A DNA stretch of 5,664 nucleotides from a bacterium (GTDB taxonomy: Bacteria; Verrucomicrobiota; Verrucomicrobiia; Chthoniobacterales; Terrimicrobiaceae): the NCBI GenBank assembly GCA_009920585.1, contig RFZT01000169.1, positions 1 to 5,664 on the forward strand, read 5' to 3'. Shown here piece after piece: positions 1-5,525 of this stretch; positions within the stretch are counted from its first letter, which is position 1; each line of letters begins with the position of its first letter. Both the position numbers and the translations under genes were made by a program. The notes under the pieces are model-generated. The model had not been told where the DNA came from, ran no database searches, and worked only from the letters and a program-made list of their open reading frames with translations.

Positions 1-1
1 C

Positions 2-163
2 GACGGCCTCGCGTTGGATCGCCTTTTCGGTGATGCCCTCGTCGCAGCAAACCTCGGGAACGGCCTCCAGAAGGGCTCCGAGAAATTTCAGCGCATCAGT
101 TTTGTTGTTGTCGGGAAGTTCGACGAGTCGACCTTCCTGTAAAGCGGTGAGAAGTGCTTTCAT
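2..163 (-). CDS. PTS EIIA (fructose/nitrogen type)-like regulatory protein, N-terminal part
   Basis: The gene reads leftward from ATG at 163 and runs off the left edge; 54 N-terminal residues are visible. The protein begins MKALLTALQEGRLVELPDNN and continues with a helix-forming stretch ending in GITEKAIQREAV. The opening 'LL.AL.EGRLVELP', the predicted helix around residues 21-36 and the 'I...AI.REAV' segment match the N-terminal half of type-2 PTS EIIA domains (FruA-IIA/PtsN fold). The phosphorylated histidine of the family lies further on, outside the window, so catalytic competence cannot be judged. Such domains take phosphate from HPr or NPr and either feed a sugar permease or act as regulators by protein contact. 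The start lies 12 bases after the mgtA stop, so the two genes are very likely co-transcribed and perhaps translationally coupled. There is no Shine-Dalgarno sequence before the ATG. The family call rests on motif resemblance over a partial sequence and is moderately sure. Confidence 0.72.
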   Translation of the reverse strand, partial: MKALLTALQEGRLVELPDNNKTDALKFLGALLEAVPEVCCDEGITEKAIQREAV

Positions 164-175
164 AAAAAGAGTGGA

Positions 176-2890
176 TCAATCGATGCCATATTTTTTTGCG
201 AACCAAGCGTTGGTCAGATGTGTAAGTGTGGCATAGCAAGCTACCGTGGCTGCGATAAAACACCAGTAGGAGAGCGGCAGGGGAACAAACCCCATGAACC
301 CAGCAACCTCAGGAATATAGGGAAGAAGGGATCCCGTGACGATCACCGCCAATGTGGTGGCGATCAATGTGGGGCTCGCGCAACTTTGGAAAAACGGAAT
401 TTTGCGGGTTCGGATGATGTGAACAATGAGCGTCTGGGTGATGAGCGATTCAATGAACCATCCGCTGTGAAAAAGCGCCGCCGCGTAGGTGTGATCGGGT
501 GCGACGTCTGGACCCCCGTGGAAACGCGCTGCCAATGAGGCCGGCGCAGCGAGGGCGAGGTTGCCACATTGGAAGTAAAACAACATCAGCGCGAACGTGG
601 TGTAGTCAAAGATGGAGCTAATCGGGCCTACAAACATCATGAACCGGCGTACGTTGGCGAGATTCCACTTTCTCGGTTTCTGTAGGTATTCGTCGTCCAC
701 ATGGTCGGAGGTGATGCCGATCTGCGAGAAGTCGTAGAGGAGGTTATTGACCAAAATTTGAATCGGAGCCATGGGCAGAAATTTCAGGAAATAGCTGCTC
801 CCTGTCATGCTGAGCATGTTGCCGAAGTTCGAACTGGCGCCCATCCGGATGTATTTGATGATGTTCGCAAAAACCTTCCGGCCTTCGAGAATGCCGTCAC
901 CCAGAACCATCAAGCTGCGCTCCAGCAGAATGATGTCGGCGGATTCCTTGGCCACATCAACGGCGGTATCCACCGAAATCCCCACATCGGCGACGCGCAT
1001 GGAGAGGGCGTCATTAATCCCATCGCCCATGTATCCAATCACGTGTCCACGCTTCTGGAGGGCTACAATAATGCTTTCTTTCTGCGAGGGCGAGAGGCGG
1101 GCGAATACCGTCGTTTTTTCGGCCAACTTGCCGAGATCTTCTTCGTTGAGATCGAGGATCTGGTCGCCGGTAATGATCTCGCCGGCATCGAGGTGGACGT
1201 CCTTGCAGATTTTGCGGGTGACGAGGGCATTGTCGCCCGTGAGAATCTTTGTCGCGACTCCGTAGCTGGCGAGTGAGGAAATGGCGCTGCGGGCGGATTC
1301 CTTGGGCGGATCGAGAAACGCGATGTAGCCAAGTAGGATCAGGTCGCTCTCGTCAGCGATGGAAAAAACCGTTTTATCCTTGGGGAATTCGCGGTAGGCG
1401 ATGCTGAGAACCCTGTATCCATCGCGGCTTAGGGCTTCGTATTCCTCGAGGAGGTCGTTTTTGATGAGGTCGATCATCATGAAAATCTCATCGTCCACTT
1501 GGTAGTGAGTGCAGGCTTTGTAGATGTCTTCGACGGCACCCTTGCAGATGAGCACGTGGTCGCCCTCGTAATCCACCACGACCGACATGCGCTTGCGCTG
1601 AAAATCAAAGGGAATCTCATCCACTTTGCGACACCCTCGGTCCACATCGAGATCGGTATGCTCAAGGATCGAGCGGTCGAGCAGGTTGCGCAGGCCAGTC
1701 TGATAATAACTGTTCATGTAGGCGTACCGGAGCACATCACCGCTGTCGCGACCGGTGACATCCACATGCTTTTCGAGGATGATTTTATCCTGGGTGAGGG
1801 TGCCTGTCTTGTCGGTGCAGAGGATGTCGATCGCGCCGAAGTTCTGGATCGAGTTGAGTTTTTTCACGATCACCTTCTTGCGGGACATGGCGAGGGCGCC
1901 CTTGGAGAGGTTCACCGCAACGATCATCGGAAGCATCTCCGGCGTCATGCCCAGCGATATGCTCAACGAGAAGAGGAGCGCGCCCGTCCAGTCGTGTTTG
2001 GTGAGGCCGACAATCAGAAAGACGGCTCCGACCATGAACAACATGAATCGGATCATCAGCCAGGTGAAACCTGATATACCGCGGTCGAAGTTGGTGGTGA
2101 CAGGAGCCCCGCCGAGCTTTTCCGATATCGAGCCAAAGTGGGTGCGTGTGCCGGTATTGACCACGAGTGCCTTGGCGCTGCCGCTGACGACGTTGCTGCC
2201 TTGGAAAACGGCATTAGGCATTTCGATGACCGCCCGCGAAGGCGCGGCGGGCGCCTCAGCCATCTTCTCGACAGGCATCGCCTCGCCAGTGAGCGAGGAC
2301 TGACTCACAAAAAAATCCTTCGCTGTCAGCAGGCGCAAGTCGGCGGGAATGATCGAACCCGCCTGAAGAACAACGATGTCGCCGGGGACGATTTCCGAGA
2401 TGGAAATTTCCACCTCTTGATTCTCGCGCAGGACATGGCAACTGCTCTGCACCATTTCATTGAGTTTTTCCACCGCCTTGTTTGAGCGGCTTTCCTGATA
2501 GTACGAGAGGCCTACGGAAATCACGACCATCGCGCTCACAATGATGGCGGAGGCAAGGTTGCCAGTCGCAATCGAGATCACTGCTATCACCAAAAGCTGG
2601 ATGACGAGGGGGTTTTTGCACCGCATCAGAATCTCGGCGAGAAAGCTGTGCTTTTTATGGTGTCCCAGATGGTTGGAGCCCCACTGCGCTCGTAGAAATT
2701 CGACTTCCGTTTCGTTAAGTCCCGCATCGCGGGTCTTCATGAAATCGATGGCGTCCTGGTGTGGCTTGCAGCAAACATCGAGAAGGAGTCGCTCGTATTC
2801 CGTCACGGATTCCCTCGCTGCCAGCTTGGCCTTCGAAAGACCAAGAGGTGTTATTTTTCCAAAGGATGAAATTTTTACCACGCGGGGCAC
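176..2890 (-). CDS. mgtA: MgtA-type magnesium-importing P-type ATPase (P3B)
   Basis: A 904-residue inner-membrane pump that imports Mg2+ using ATP. It matches the E. coli MgtA layout (about 900 residues) from end to end. In order: cytoplasmic N-terminus (1-90), TM1-2 (about 96-131), actuator domain with TGEAMPVEK (201-209), TM3-4 (about 275-325) with the family's TPEMLPMIV (316-324), phosphorylation motif DKTGTLTQDK (Asp360), nucleotide-binding domain with KGA (450-452), TGDN (551-554) and MGDGINDA (621-628), then ASSNFGN (685-691), ILVNNLLYDFSQ (712-723) and the remaining C-terminal TM helices. All catalytic motifs are intact. Two details differ from textbook forms: TGEA replaces TGES, a common variant, and GDGINDA is followed by LS rather than PA. 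The start is GTG at 2890; an in-frame stop at 2894-2896 rules out a longer form, and GTG at 2881 is the only close alternative. No strong Shine-Dalgarno sequence is present. The EIIA-like gene follows after 12 bases. Confidence 0.97.
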   Translation of the reverse strand: MPRVVKISSFGKITPLGLSKAKLAARESVTEYERLLLDVCCKPHQDAIDFMKTRDAGLNETEVEFLRAQWGSNHLGHHKKHSFLAEILMRCKNPLVIQLLVIAVISIATGNLASAIIVSAMVVISVGLSYYQESRSNKAVEKLNEMVQSSCHVLRENQEVEISISEIVPGDIVVLQAGSIIPADLRLLTAKDFFVSQSSLTGEAMPVEKMAEAPAAPSRAVIEMPNAVFQGSNVVSGSAKALVVNTGTRTHFGSISEKLGGAPVTTNFDRGISGFTWLMIRFMLFMVGAVFLIVGLTKHDWTGALLFSLSISLGMTPEMLPMIVAVNLSKGALAMSRKKVIVKKLNSIQNFGAIDILCTDKTGTLTQDKIILEKHVDVTGRDSGDVLRYAYMNSYYQTGLRNLLDRSILEHTDLDVDRGCRKVDEIPFDFQRKRMSVVVDYEGDHVLICKGAVEDIYKACTHYQVDDEIFMMIDLIKNDLLEEYEALSRDGYRVLSIAYREFPKDKTVFSIADESDLILLGYIAFLDPPKESARSAISSLASYGVATKILTGDNALVTRKICKDVHLDAGEIITGDQILDLNEEDLGKLAEKTTVFARLSPSQKESIIVALQKRGHVIGYMGDGINDALSMRVADVGISVDTAVDVAKESADIILLERSLMVLGDGILEGRKVFANIIKYIRMGASSNFGNMLSMTGSSYFLKFLPMAPIQILVNNLLYDFSQIGITSDHVDDEYLQKPRKWNLANVRRFMMFVGPISSIFDYTTFALMLFYFQCGNLALAAPASLAARFHGGPDVAPDHTYAAALFHSGWFIESLITQTLIVHIIRTRKIPFFQSCASPTLIATTLAVIVTGSLLPYIPEVAGFMGFVPLPLSYWCFIAATVACYATLTHLTNAWFAKKYGID

Positions 2891-2904
2891 GTTTCACTTC
2901 GTGC
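2887..2904 (-). promoter_or_regulatory. possible hairpin over the mgtA start codon
   Basis: In the mRNA sense, GCACG (2904-2900) can pair with CGTGC (2891-2887) across an 8-base loop, AAGTGAAA. The GTG start codon lies inside the 3' arm, and the only purine-rich, weakly Shine-Dalgarno-like bases lie in the loop. A 5-bp stem of this kind could modulate initiation, but it is short enough to arise by chance. The pairing is seen in the sequence; the regulatory role is inference. Confidence 0.25.
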
Positions 2905-2919
2905 AGTTGTGATGCAAGT

Positions 2920-2979
2920 CTATTGAGACGCAGGAAACGAAAGTTTACCGAGTTTTGATTGAACCCACGCTAGGGGCAT
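2920..2979 (-). CDS. possible 19-residue upstream ORF in the mgtA leader
   Basis: A minus-strand ORF starts at ATG 2979 and stops at TAG 2920, encoding MPLAWVQSKLGKLSFPASQ. It ends 29 bases before the mgtA GTG. A GGGG that could act as a ribosome binding site lies 8 bases before the ATG, but this GGGG and the ATG sit on opposite arms of the same 8-bp hairpin. Known enterobacterial mgtA leaders encode a short peptide (MgtL, proline-rich) that couples translation to transcription elongation. This peptide has no sequence likeness to MgtL and only two prolines. An ORF this short is easily random, so it is kept only as a candidate because of its position. Confidence 0.15.
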   Translation of the reverse strand: MPLAWVQSKLGKLSFPASQ

Positions 2980-3006
2980 TGCAAATGCCCCGCAAATCAG
3001 CTAGCG
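2968..3006 (-). promoter_or_regulatory. strong stem-loop between the lipoprotein gene and mgtA
   Basis: Bases 2973-2980 (GGGGCATT on the plus strand) are perfectly complementary to 2984-2991 (AATGCCCC), leaving a 3-base loop. Outside this, CGCTAG (2968-2973) matches CTAGCG (3001-3006), which can extend the structure with a one-sided bulge. It is the strongest inverted repeat between the two genes. Neither strand has a T-run after it, so it is not a standard intrinsic terminator. It could be a 3'-end stabilising structure for the lipoprotein mRNA, an mgtA leader element, or a factor-dependent termination site. The structure is seen; the role is unknown. Confidence 0.4.
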
Positions 3007-3023
3007 CCACAGCATCAGCAAGG

Positions 3024-3048
3024 ACGCGATGGCAGTCGCGTTGATTTT
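3024..3048 (+). terminator. weak terminator-like hairpin just beyond the lipoprotein stop
   Basis: ACGCGA (3024-3029) pairs with TCGCGT (3036-3041) across a 6-base loop and is followed on the plus strand by TGATTTTT. In that orientation it resembles a weak intrinsic terminator and would stop transcription entering the lipoprotein gene antisense. On the minus strand it lies 6 bases past the lipoprotein stop codon but has no T-run, so it may only mark the mRNA 3' end. No plus-strand gene precedes it. A 6-bp stem is modest evidence. Confidence 0.22.
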
Positions 3049-3521
3049 TAATTCGCAGGCGCGAAGCCCCCGTTAGGAAGCGGACGGAAGAGCTGTCTTC
3101 CACTCGGATAAGAAGGGATATAGGAACCGTCTGGTTGCTGCATATAGCTGATCTTGGCGGGAGCAAAGCCGCCATCGGAAGTTCGGATGTAGAGTTGTTG
3201 ATTGGTTGACTGTTGCTGGTAGCCAGCGGGCTGTTGCTGATAGCCGCCTCCTGATCCGCTTGATTTCGGGATGAAGGCATTGATCGCCTGCGAGCCAACA
3301 CTGCCTGCGCCTGCCGATATAGCGCCCGCAGCGACCGGATTCACTCCACGCATCATGGCGCCAGTGCCAGCACCGATGCCTGCTGCCGAGACGGCCTGCA
3401 CCGCAGCGGCTCCCATCGGCGTCATAACGGAGCGAGGGCGACCGTCGGGGCCCATTTCTGTCGTGCACCCGCTGAGTAGGATGGCGCTGGAGAAAAGAGA
3501 GAGTATGGCAGTGTTTTTCAT
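3048..3521 (-). CDS. small outer-membrane-type lipoprotein with Gly/Ala-rich and Gln-rich segments
   Basis: A 157-residue protein of unknown function. It starts MKNTAILSLFSSAILLSGC: a lysine, a hydrophobic core and a lipobox LSGC with the lipidated cysteine at 19. Residue 20 is Thr, not Asp, so by the E. coli sorting rule it would go to the outer membrane. Residues 37-82 are Gly/Ala-rich with small-xxx-small spacing like glycine-zipper segments. Residues 94-109 hold two GYQQQ units in a 7-residue repeat, visible in DNA as two 15-base copies (3210-3224 and 3231-3245) differing at one position. The C-terminal part carries DGGFAPAK (116-123) and NGGFAPAN (150-157), which look like a duplicated unit of about 34 residues around Tyr/Pro-rich sequence. 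The ATG at 3521 is preferred because AAAGG lies 5 bases upstream and the signal peptide then has normal length; a GTG at 3590 would add 23 residues before the signal. It lies between phoX (86 bases away) and mgtA (157 bases away). Confidence 0.85.
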   Translation of the reverse strand: MKNTAILSLFSSAILLSGCTTEMGPDGRPRSVMTPMGAAAVQAVSAAGIGAGTGAMMRGVNPVAAGAISAGAGSVGSQAINAFIPKSSGSGGGYQQQPAGYQQQSTNQQLYIRTSDGGFAPAKISYMQQPDGSYIPSYPSGRQLFRPLPNGGFAPAN

Positions 3522-3607
3522 ACGAGCCTTTATTATCAAGCCGACCATCCAGAAATCAACCGTCTTTGTTCGTCGAAATTTCACCTCCACAGTTCCTCAT
3601 CAAAAGC

Positions 3608-5008
3608 TCAACCGACTTGGCGATTGGCCCAAGGCCCTTGGATGGCAACAGTGATTCCCGTTTTTTGAATGTTCGCAAATAGCGTTTTGTAGTCAGGCGA
3701 GAAGCAGACCCCCGCTAGTTCCGATGAATTATAGGCATTGCGAGCGATGTGGTAGCACTGGCCTTGAGGCGTGATCCCCACTATTCGGCAGGATCGTATG
3801 TCGTAGGTGTCTTCGGCGATAATCACATCTCCGTAGTTGGAAATCGTGAGATTATCGGCATAGGAGAGGATGTTTGCATCCTTGCTTTCCACGAATAACT
3901 CCAACGTTCCCCCATCAGTGCCAACCTCCCTCGAAGGTCGGTATCGGAAGATTTGCCCTTCTTTGATGTGACCGCCATTGGTGCAGGCAAAATAAATTTC
4001 GCCATTGGCATACCACATCCCCTCGGCCCGCGCGAATACAGCCGCTCCCTTGGATTGCGCCTGATGGCGAAGATCGTTTTTGGGGGACTCCACCTCATCG
4101 AGATCCACCCAACTCACCTCATAGACGCGCCCCTCCTCAAATGTGCGACTTCCCCAATTTCTCGTATCACATTTCGGGATGTTTTTGATAGCCAGGGCCT
4201 GCAACCGCCCCCCATCGATGAGCCTCTTTGGCGTGCGCGGAATAAATCGGTAGATTGCTCCATCCAGCACATCTTCCGTTTGGTAAACGTAAGAGTTATC
4301 GGGATCCACCGCGACAGCCTCATGGCGGAATCTCCCCATCGCTTTGAGTGGAATGGGCTTTTGCAGCCTTATCTCTTCAGTCGCTCGAACTTCAAAGTTG
4401 TAGCCGTGATCTTGCGTCCAGTCGCCACCAGCTAAAATATTATCCGTCTCCTCGCAAGTGATCCATGTGCCCCACGGCGTTGCTCCCCCAGCGCAGTTTC
4501 GCTCCGTTCCACCCAAGCTCAAATACTCCGCCTCGATTCGCCCTGTGGCTGGATTGTAGATGTGGGTCGTAGTCCCTCCAAGCATCGGATTTTTGATTCC
4601 TCCATCATAGAGGCGGTCTCGGATTTCAGGAGTCAGCAGTTCATTTGACTTACCGAATGCTCCCTCGGAACTCGATGCCGAGCTATTGACCTCATGATTC
4701 ATGACTAAAATCACCCGCCCCTCTTTTCCTGGGAAAGTGGCCATCCCATCAGGCAACGCAGGCAACCTCAGACCATCCGTCATCATTCGCCCCTGTTCCG
4801 CGATGACTTGATAGGAAAACCCCTCTGGCAGTTCTAGGATCCTCTTGGGGTCAGGCTGCAGTGGGCCATACCCAACGATTGTGGGATTCAATGTCATTCG
4901 CTCCGACGCAAATAAAGAATAGGAGCGCAACCCCGCAAAACCGAGTGCAGCCAAACCTGCTTGTTTAATAAATTGCCTCCGCTTCATAAGATGGAGTTCA
5001 TTGTGCAT
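3608..5008 (-). CDS. PhoX-family (DUF839) Tat-exported phosphatase
   Basis: A 466-residue PhoX-family enzyme. The family comprises Ca2+/Fe-dependent phosphomonoesterases with a beta-propeller fold that release phosphate outside the cytoplasmic membrane. The N-terminus has a twin-arginine signal, KRRQFIK (residues 9-15), followed by a hydrophobic stretch to about 27, so the protein should be exported folded by Tat. Family blocks are intact: MNHEVN (103-108), the signature NCAGGATPWGTWITCEE (171-187) with the conserved cysteine 172, RFRHEAVAVDP (226-236), YQTEDVLDGAIYRF (242-255), AEGMWY (328-333), ADNLTISNYGDVIIAED (384-400) and the closing SPDYKTLFANIQ...GPW (437-460). Length fits the shorter PhoX subgroup and is well below the larger Pseudomonas-type enzymes. 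Substrate is not certain, since some DUF839 proteins are untested. ATG at 4987 (MKRRQFIK) is an equally plausible start; neither has a Shine-Dalgarno sequence. I see no convincing Pho box upstream. It is divergent from the AbrB-like gene. Confidence 0.92.
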   Translation of the reverse strand: MHNELHLMKRRQFIKQAGLAALGFAGLRSYSLFASERMTLNPTIVGYGPLQPDPKRILELPEGFSYQVIAEQGRMMTDGLRLPALPDGMATFPGKEGRVILVMNHEVNSSASSSEGAFGKSNELLTPEIRDRLYDGGIKNPMLGGTTTHIYNPATGRIEAEYLSLGGTERNCAGGATPWGTWITCEETDNILAGGDWTQDHGYNFEVRATEEIRLQKPIPLKAMGRFRHEAVAVDPDNSYVYQTEDVLDGAIYRFIPRTPKRLIDGGRLQALAIKNIPKCDTRNWGSRTFEEGRVYEVSWVDLDEVESPKNDLRHQAQSKGAAVFARAEGMWYANGEIYFACTNGGHIKEGQIFRYRPSREVGTDGGTLELFVESKDANILSYADNLTISNYGDVIIAEDTYDIRSCRIVGITPQGQCYHIARNAYNSSELAGVCFSPDYKTLFANIQKTGITVAIQGPWANRQVG

Positions 5009-5052
5009 TTTTTAACTATTACCAGAATGAGAGTAATCGAAATGGCTCGGAA

Positions 5053-5232
5053 ATGGACTTTTTTTTACTCGGTGAAAGATTCTGTCGCGAGCGCGTGAAA
5101 AAGCTAAGATCGGTGCAGAACTTACTGACGCGTCAGGATCTGGAGTTTGGCTTCTCACTAGATAAATTCCAAGGTTTGCGGAGTTTTGGTTTTTTTTGCG
5201 TTATTTTGCTTGTATTATCTCTAGTTATATAA
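5053..5232 (+). CDS. doubtful 59-residue ORF with a hydrophobic C-terminal tail
   Basis: An ATG at 5053 opens a frame to TAA at 5230-5232. The product starts MDFFLLGERFCRERVKKL, has a charged middle, and ends with a 16-residue hydrophobic stretch (SFGFFCVILLVLSLVI, residues 44-59) that could be a tail anchor. The stop codon falls inside the 18-base palindrome, and the AbrB-like ATG is 15 bases further on, the spacing of a co-transcribed pair. Against it: there is no ribosome binding site, the hydrophobic tail comes from T-rich DNA that fits promoter sequence, the frame is also open upstream of the ATG, and I recognise no family. It may be chance. Confidence 0.18.
   Translation: MDFFLLGERFCRERVKKLRSVQNLLTRQDLEFGFSLDKFQGLRSFGFFCVILLVLSLVI
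5125..5136. promoter_or_regulatory. perfect 12-base palindrome, possible operator
   Basis: CTGACGCGTCAG is a perfect inverted repeat in the divergent region, about 115 bases from the phoX start and 110 bases from the AbrB-like start. A symmetric site placed centrally between divergent genes would suit a dimeric regulator. It is GC-rich in an AT-rich setting. No T-run follows, so it is not a terminator. Function is inferred only from symmetry and place. Confidence 0.3.
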
Positions 5233-5233
5233 C
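5206..5233 (+). promoter_or_regulatory. candidate sigma-70-type promoter of the AbrB-like gene
   Basis: TTGCTT (5206-5211) and TATAAC (5228-5233) are separated by 16 bases, and the -10 hexamer matches the consensus at five of six positions. Transcription would begin near 5240, giving a leader of only about 8 bases before the ATG at 5248, which fits the lack of a Shine-Dalgarno sequence. An alternative -10, TATTAT (5213-5218), has no good -35. The -10 lies inside the palindrome, so binding there would block the promoter. Confidence 0.45.
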
Positions 5234-5237
5234 TAGA
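5220..5237. promoter_or_regulatory. 18-base perfect palindrome, likely operator of the AbrB-like gene
   Basis: TCTAGTTATATAACTAGA is a perfect inverted repeat ending 10 bases before the ATG of the AbrB-like gene and covering its best -10 element. AbrB/MazE-type proteins bind DNA as dimers and commonly repress their own promoters, so autorepression is the simplest reading. As RNA it could also form a weak AT-rich hairpin, though with no room for a loop in a strict palindrome. The symmetry is direct observation; the binding partner is inference. Confidence 0.55.
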
Positions 5238-5247
5238 TCTTTTTGCC

Positions 5248-5469
5248 ATGGGATTTCCAACTAAAGTTCAACTCATCAGTCGCAAAGCCAGCGAGCAATA
5301 TTACATCAACTTCCCCTCTGCGGTCGCTCAGGCCATGGAGTTTTCTAAAGGTGAAAACGTCGAATGGATCATCGCCGACAAAGGCAACATCATCCTCTCA
5401 CGCAAGGATGTGCCGCCTAACCCGGTCGAGCTTCAAAAAAAACGAAACAATGCACCTAAGCCGGGATAG
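5248..5469 (+). CDS. AbrB/MazE/SpoVT-like small DNA-binding protein
   Basis: A 73-residue protein. Residues 5-53 fit the swapped-hairpin AbrB pattern: a first strand (TKVQLISRKASEQYYINFP), a helix (SAVAQAMEF) and 'KGENVEWIIADKGNIILSRKD', where 'KG..V.W.i.d...iiL.R' is the family hallmark. The tail after 53 is polar, Pro/Lys-rich and probably disordered. Such proteins are antitoxins or regulators that bind their own promoter. From memory, very similar proteins ending in a Lys-rich tail are encoded directly before transposase genes in some Verrucomicrobiota elements; this is recollection, not a search result. Here neither a toxin nor a transposase follows: a convergent frame ends 56 bases downstream. 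It may be a solo regulator or the remnant of an element. The ATG at 5248 gives the whole domain; no Shine-Dalgarno sequence is present, and a short leader is predicted. Confidence 0.78.
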   Translation: MGFPTKVQLISRKASEQYYINFPSAVAQAMEFSKGENVEWIIADKGNIILSRKDVPPNPVELQKKRNNAPKPG

Positions 5470-5525
5470 GATTTCTCTCGAATATCTGATACAATAGTCA
5501 CCGTAATTGGCATACATTGTGCTGC
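5470..5525. other. short convergent intergenic gap
   Basis: These 56 AT-rich bases separate two converging frames. A bidirectional terminator would be expected, but the only inverted repeat I see is a 5-base one (ACAAT 5491-5495 with ATTGT 5516-5520) across a 20-base loop with no T-run, which is too weak to call. Confidence 0.4.

Larger units (their letters stand above)
5009..5247. other. divergent intergenic region between phoX and the AbrB-like gene
   Basis: About 240 AT-rich bases that must hold the promoters of both outward-facing genes. Visible contents are an 8-T run (5059-5066), a perfect 12-base palindrome (5125-5136), another T-run (5190-5197), the promoter-like elements and 18-base palindrome before the AbrB-like gene, and a 59-codon open frame of doubtful reality (5053-5232). 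For phoX, TAATAG near 5017-5022 (minus strand) is the only -10-like hexamer near the start and has no good -35 partner. No direct repeats with Pho-box spacing were found. Confidence 0.6.

Noticed and set aside
218..2912. Several long plus-strand open frames across mgtA (for example 701-1276, 1499-2074 and 1755-2303)
   Set aside because: They lie fully antisense to a gene with every P-type ATPase motif, encode His/Arg/Gly-rich low-quality proteins without family motifs, and are expected shadows of its codon pattern.
2891..3047. M-box Mg2+ riboswitch before mgtA
   Set aside because: The gap is about the right length, but I could not find the conserved M-box helices or loop motifs; a covariance-model search (Rfam M-box) would settle it.
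3048..3590. Longer lipoprotein form starting with GTG at 3590
   Set aside because: It would place a 42-residue segment before the lipidated cysteine; the ATG at 3521 has an AAAGG upstream and gives a normal signal peptide.
3271..4435. Plus-strand open frames at 3271-3654 and 3953-4435
   Set aside because: They are antisense to the lipoprotein and phosphatase genes, show no domain features and have no promoter or ribosome site.
5009..5130. Pho box upstream of the phosphatase gene
   Set aside because: TTTCAC occurs twice on the minus strand, but the spacing is about 23 bases, not the 11-base period of PhoB sites, and no CTGTCA-like repeats are present.
5243..5497. Alternative 84-residue plus frame overlapping the AbrB-like gene
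   Set aside because: It starts with TTG, has a Ser/Lys-rich composition without motifs, and is out of frame with the clearly AbrB-like protein.
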